A DNA stretch of 64,000 bases, taken from NCBI RefSeq assembly GCF_028561565.1, contig NZ_JAQQTE010000023.1, positions 124,001 to 188,000 of the forward strand, in the 5' to 3' direction. Below, in pieces: positions 61,341 to 64,000 of this stretch (position 1 is the stretch's first letter; every line of letters starts with the position of its first letter). This DNA is from Gilvibacter sediminis. GTDB lineage: Bacteria; Bacteroidota; Bacteroidia; Flavobacteriales; Flavobacteriaceae. The notes beneath the pieces were generated by a model. The model was not told where the DNA came from. It was given only the letters and a program-made list of their open reading frames with translations, and made no database searches. The position numbers were made by a program, and so were the translations under genes.

Positions 61341-61400
61341 ACCCCCTAAAATTGAGGGGGTATCAACAAAATAATCAATTTTGTTGAAAACTTACCCCCT
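61341..61400. promoter_or_regulatory. Symmetric regulatory elements between two glutamine synthetase genes
   Basis: Three ACCCCCT copies: 61341-61347, inverted at 61355-61361, and direct at 61394-61400. Between them is a perfect ten-base inverted repeat TCAACAAAAT / ATTTTGTTGA (61363-61372 and 61378-61387, five-base spacer). All lie just upstream of the GSII promoter and behind the GSIII start, so one regulator could control both. Confidence 0.7.
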
Positions 61401-61405
61401 ATTTC

Positions 61406-61436
61406 TTTAGCGGTTCACTTAAGAGTATTACTTTTG
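61406..61436 (+). promoter_or_regulatory. Promoter of the GSII gene
   Basis: TTTA (61406-61409; three of four -33 bases), 19-base spacer, TACTTTTG (61429-61436; full -7 match). The start codon is 32 bases downstream. Confidence 0.65.
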
Positions 61437-61468
61437 CATCGTTCATTTAATATTGAAGTATATATATT

Positions 61469-62479
61469 ATGAGTAAAACTAAACTAGAGTACATTTGGTT
61501 GGACGGTTATTATCCCACCCAAAACATGCGAAGCAAGACTAAAGTAGTAGACGATTTCAGTGGAAATCTAGAAGATTGTCCAATTTGGTCTTTTGACGGC
61601 TCTTCTACCAAGCAAGCGGAAGGTAACTCATCTGACTGTTTGTTGAAACCCGTAGCAATTTATCCAGATCCTGCACGTAGAGACGGGTACCTGGTTATGA
61701 CAGAGGTATTAAATGCGGATGGAACTCCACACGAGTCTAACGCACGCGCTACTATTGATGATGACGATAACGACTTCTGGTTTGGATTTGAGCAGGAGTA
61801 CTTCATTATGGACAAGCACACACAACTTCCTCTAGGATTCCCAATTGGTGGATACCCTGGACCTCAAGGAATGTATTACTGTTCTGTTGGAGGTAGAAAT
61901 ACACACGGACGTGACTTTGTTGAAGAGCACGCTAATTTGTGTATTGATGCTGGATTGAACTTTGAAGGGATCAACCAAGAGGTTGCTTCTGGACAGTGGG
62001 AATTCCAATTGTTCGCCAAAGGAGCTAAGAAAGCTGGAGACGAGATTTGGGTAGCTCGCTACTTATTGGATCGTCTTACCGAACAATACGACTACTATAT
62101 TGAATACCACCCAAAACCAGTAAAAGGTGACTGGAACGGTTCTGGTATGCACGCGAACTTCTCAAACACCACATTGCGTACTTGTGGTTCACAAGAAGTA
62201 TATGAAAAGATCTGTGAAGCCTTCCGCCCGGTGACCAAAGAGCACATTGAGGTGTATGGTGAATTTAACGATCAACGTTTGACTGGATTGCACGAAACTG
62301 CATCGATCAAAGACTTTAGCTACGGTATCTCTGACCGTGGAGCTTCTATCCGTATTCCTATTATTACTGTGGAAAAAGGATGGAAAGGATGGTTGGAAGA
62401 TCGTCGTCCAGCATCTAACGGAGATCCATACAAGATTGCAGGAAGAATCATCAAGACAGTTAAATCTGCTGATGTATAA
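61469..62479 (+). CDS. Glutamine synthetase, type II (eukaryote-like)
   Basis: 336 residues, the length of GSII. Beta-grasp domain with IWSFDGSSTKQAEGNSSDC, then the catalytic barrel with FGFEQEYFIMD, NQEVASGQWEFQLF, KGDWNGSGMHANFS and GLHETASIKDFSYG. Each carries metal or glutamate-binding residues of the family. GSII forms decamers and has no adenylylation site. Divergent from GSIII, so the genome pairs two unrelated GS forms at one control region. A terminator follows at 62507. Confidence 0.95.
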   Translation: MSKTKLEYIWLDGYYPTQNMRSKTKVVDDFSGNLEDCPIWSFDGSSTKQAEGNSSDCLLKPVAIYPDPARRDGYLVMTEVLNADGTPHESNARATIDDDDNDFWFGFEQEYFIMDKHTQLPLGFPIGGYPGPQGMYYCSVGGRNTHGRDFVEEHANLCIDAGLNFEGINQEVASGQWEFQLFAKGAKKAGDEIWVARYLLDRLTEQYDYYIEYHPKPVKGDWNGSGMHANFSNTTLRTCGSQEVYEKICEAFRPVTKEHIEVYGEFNDQRLTGLHETASIKDFSYGISDRGASIRIPIITVEKGWKGWLEDRRPASNGDPYKIAGRIIKTVKSADV

Positions 62480-62506
62480 ACCCTGAGATTATCTTCAAAT
62501 AAATTT

Positions 62507-62536
62507 AAGCGTCTGTTTTTACAGGCGCTTTTTTTA
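62507..62536 (+). terminator. Rho-independent terminator of the GSII gene
   Basis: Stem AAGCGTCTG / CAGGCGCTT (one G-U pair) with a short loop and seven or more T. Its T run overlaps the stop of the convergent antiporter gene. Confidence 0.88.
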
Positions 62537-63481
62537 TATAAATGCTAAGGCAACAAAGACCGCGTAACCGATCACTAGAAGCAACCCTTTATAACGCGCA
62601 AAGACAAAACGCTTGGGAATAAAGGCCAGAGGAATTAAGACCGCGGCAAAGGCCAGCATCCAAAAGATATCTGCTGTTAATACCTTAGGATCATTGAGTC
62701 CAATGGGTTGAATAATTGCGGTAAGCCCCAAGACCGAAGCAATGTTGAAAATGTTGGAACCAATTAGGTTTCCTAAAGAAATGGCTTTCTCCTTTTTAAG
62801 CGCCGCGATCACGGAAGCCGCCAGTTCTGGCACTGAGGTCCCAATGGCGATCATAGTCACCGCAATGACGCGTTCGCTGATTCCTAAATCAGTAGCTATT
62901 TCTACAGCGCCTTTTACTAATAACTCACTTCCACCCCATAAGGCGACGCCACCAATAAGTAACCAGATTATAATTTTTACTCCGGAGGTCATGGCTAGAG
63001 CGCCGTTTACACTGCCCTCATCTTCACTCTTTGCTCGTAAACGCGCACGGCGGATCAGCAGATACAAATAGACCACTAATGCACTGATGAGCATAATTCC
63101 CTCTAAGGAGGAGATCACTTTATCATTCAGCAGAAAAAGGTAGAGCGCCCCACTGAGCAGCATCATTACCGGCCAATTGAATTTGTAGAAATCCTTGTCT
63201 ATGGCCAGCGGCATGATCACGGCGGTTACTCCGAGCACCAAACCTATATTAGCAATATTGGAACCGATCACGTTCCCCAAAGAAATGTCTGAATGTCCGT
63301 CCAAAGCGGCTTGAAGACTCACCAAAAGCTCAGGCGCGGAGGTAGCAAAGCTTACCACGGTAAGCCCGATGACCATCTTGGAAAGTTTCAATTTAAAGGA
63401 AAGGGCTACGGAAGATCGGACCAAATACTCGCCCCCTACTACCAACAGCGTAAACCCTAAGAGGATATACAGTACACTCAT
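62534..63481 (-). CDS. CaCA-family calcium/sodium antiporter
   Basis: 315 residues with two homologous five-helix halves. Alpha-repeat motifs: FATSAPELLVSLQAAL and GNVIGSNIANIGLVL in the first half, GTSVPELAASVIAAL and GNLIGSNIFNIASVL in the second. Layout and length are those of YrbG-type exchangers moving Ca2+ (or K+) against Na+. Single gene; faces away from the BlaI-like gene. Confidence 0.94.
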   Translation of the reverse strand: MSVLYILLGFTLLVVGGEYLVRSSVALSFKLKLSKMVIGLTVVSFATSAPELLVSLQAALDGHSDISLGNVIGSNIANIGLVLGVTAVIMPLAIDKDFYKFNWPVMMLLSGALYLFLLNDKVISSLEGIMLISALVVYLYLLIRRARLRAKSEDEGSVNGALAMTSGVKIIIWLLIGGVALWGGSELLVKGAVEIATDLGISERVIAVTMIAIGTSVPELAASVIAALKKEKAISLGNLIGSNIFNIASVLGLTAIIQPIGLNDPKVLTADIFWMLAFAAVLIPLAFIPKRFVFARYKGLLLVIGYAVFVALAFI

Positions 63482-63570
63482 TCACTTAATGTATGCGACG
63501 AAGATACTACAATAATAAAGGACGAACAACGACCAAAAACAGGGAATTTTTGATCCTTTAAACAATATTT

Positions 63571-63615
63571 AACTATAATTGTAGTTGTATAACTAGAAAA
63601 ATAGTTATAGATTTG
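63571..63615 (+). promoter_or_regulatory. Promoter and operator of the BlaI-like gene
   Basis: -33 TTG (63585-63587), 20-base spacer, -7 TAGATTTG (63608-63615; full match). Overlaying it are AACTA-N6-TAGTT (63571-63586) and the perfect repeat TATAACTA / TAGTTATA (63588-63595, 63602-63609). Both repeats cover the promoter, as expected for self-repression by a dimeric regulator. Confidence 0.65.
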
Positions 63616-63640
63616 ATTCATCAATCAAGCACAAGGTATT

Positions 63641-64000
63641 ATGGAAAGACTCACCAATAAAGAAGAAGCGATCATGCAAGCGCTTTGGAAGCTTAAAAAA
63701 GCTTTTGTCAAAGAGATTCTTGCAGAGTTGGATCACAACAATCATTACAATACGGTATCAACGATTGTTCGCAACTTGGAAGAGAAGGGATATATAGGAC
63801 ACCAAGCCTTTGGGAAAACGCATCAGTATTTTCCACTGGTAAGTAAAGAGGCCTACACAGACACCTTTATGAGTCTGGCCAGTGAGCGTTACTTTGACAG
63901 CAGCTTTAAGAATATGGTGAGCTTCTTTGCCAAAAAAGAGAAGATTAGCGCCGCTGAGCTCAAAGAGATCTTAGACATCATTGAAAACAAAAAAGAGGAC
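63641..64000 (+). CDS. BlaI/MecI/CopY-family transcriptional repressor (partial)
   Basis: 120 codons are visible and the frame is still open at the window end, so the stop lies outside. The winged helix runs over about 1-75 (RLTNKEEAIMQALWKLKKAFV, read in part, then NTVSTIVRNLEEKGYIGHQAFGKTHQYFPLVS), followed by the dimerisation helices. Family length is about 120-130, so only a few residues are missing. Members usually repress a neighbouring M56/BlaR1-type membrane protease gene, which would be downstream. Inverted repeats on its own promoter fit autorepression. Confidence 0.88.
   Translation, partial: MERLTNKEEAIMQALWKLKKAFVKEILAELDHNNHYNTVSTIVRNLEEKGYIGHQAFGKTHQYFPLVSKEAYTDTFMSLASERYFDSSFKNMVSFFAKKEKISAAELKEILDIIENKKED

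Noticed and set aside
61393-61408. TACCCCC half-site before the GSII gene as a target of the NarL-type regulator
   Set aside because: Only one arm is present, the spacing to the -7 differs (20 bases), and the motif is better explained by the local ACCCCCT set.
1-64000. tRNA, rRNA, insertion sequence or prophage
   Set aside because: No cloverleaf-like segment, transposase motif, terminal inverted repeat pair or phage gene was found by reading; a tRNAscan or IS search was not possible here.

Overview
The window is chromosomal DNA of a member of the Bacteroidota, almost certainly a marine-type Flavobacteriaceae. Signs of this are the long SecA tail, -33/-7 promoters of the TTG / TANNTTTG kind, many lipoproteins with short signal peptides, a GSIII glutamine synthetase, IcmF, M49 peptidase, LAB_N proteins, and a curli locus with 11-residue curlin repeats. 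The genus cannot be told from sequence alone. Gene density is high, many neighbours overlap by 1-23 bases, and I see no rRNA, tRNA, insertion sequence, prophage or CRISPR array.

Layout. 1-5.9 kb: end of secA, a DUF4377 lipoprotein, then two ECF sigma-factor loci. Each sigma gene is preceded by its own TGTAACC- or TGAAAC-type promoter (16-nt spacer, CGTC), so both probably autoregulate; the second drives an anti-sigma-like protein and a DUF4097-like protein with an amphipathic 11/15-residue repeat. 6-14 kb: MeaB GTPase, a sugar-nucleotide epimerase, a GT2/LAB_N/GT39 polyprenyl-glycosyl transfer operon, PAP2 phosphatase, MATE exporter. 14-28 kb: housekeeping and envelope genes (M28 peptidase, PPK2, an NtrC-like regulator without a DNA-binding domain, MscS channel, ABC-2 exporter, GrpE/DnaJ, MnmD, IlvE, MazG-like hydrolase).

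28.6-36.1 kb is the most unusual part. Six co-directional genes run with gaps of at most 10 bases or overlaps: a small membrane protein, a cytosolic trypsin-fold protease, a Cys-containing small protein, two paralogous HPK7 histidine kinases (one TPR, one 7TM) and a NarL-type response regulator. A 16-bp inverted repeat of NarL-like 7-2-7 form (TACCC-N6-GGGTA) lies before this operon and again before each of the next two genes (a small secreted protein and a von Willebrand A lipoprotein). In all three cases a -7-like element starts exactly 23 nt after the repeat. This looks like a self-contained, autoregulated envelope-sensing and proteolysis module.

36-51 kb: M49 dipeptidyl peptidase, SRPBCC/GyrI-like protein, FluC, MFS exporter, DJ-1-like lipoprotein, Lrp regulator, IcmF mutase, DUF4197 lipoprotein, B12-binding-type protein, PyrF, PrfA, a PurM-like enzyme. 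51.4-58.6 kb: a seven-gene curli operon on the minus strand (two long curlins, a CsgB-like protein, a CsgE with an extra CsgH-like N-domain, CsgF, a CsgG with an added C-terminal beta-barrel, and a propeller lipoprotein), with strong hairpins that could set subunit-to-machinery ratio. 59-64 kb: divergent GSIII and GSII glutamine synthetases around a symmetric regulatory region, a CaCA antiporter, and the start of a BlaI/MecI-family regulator under an apparently self-controlled promoter.
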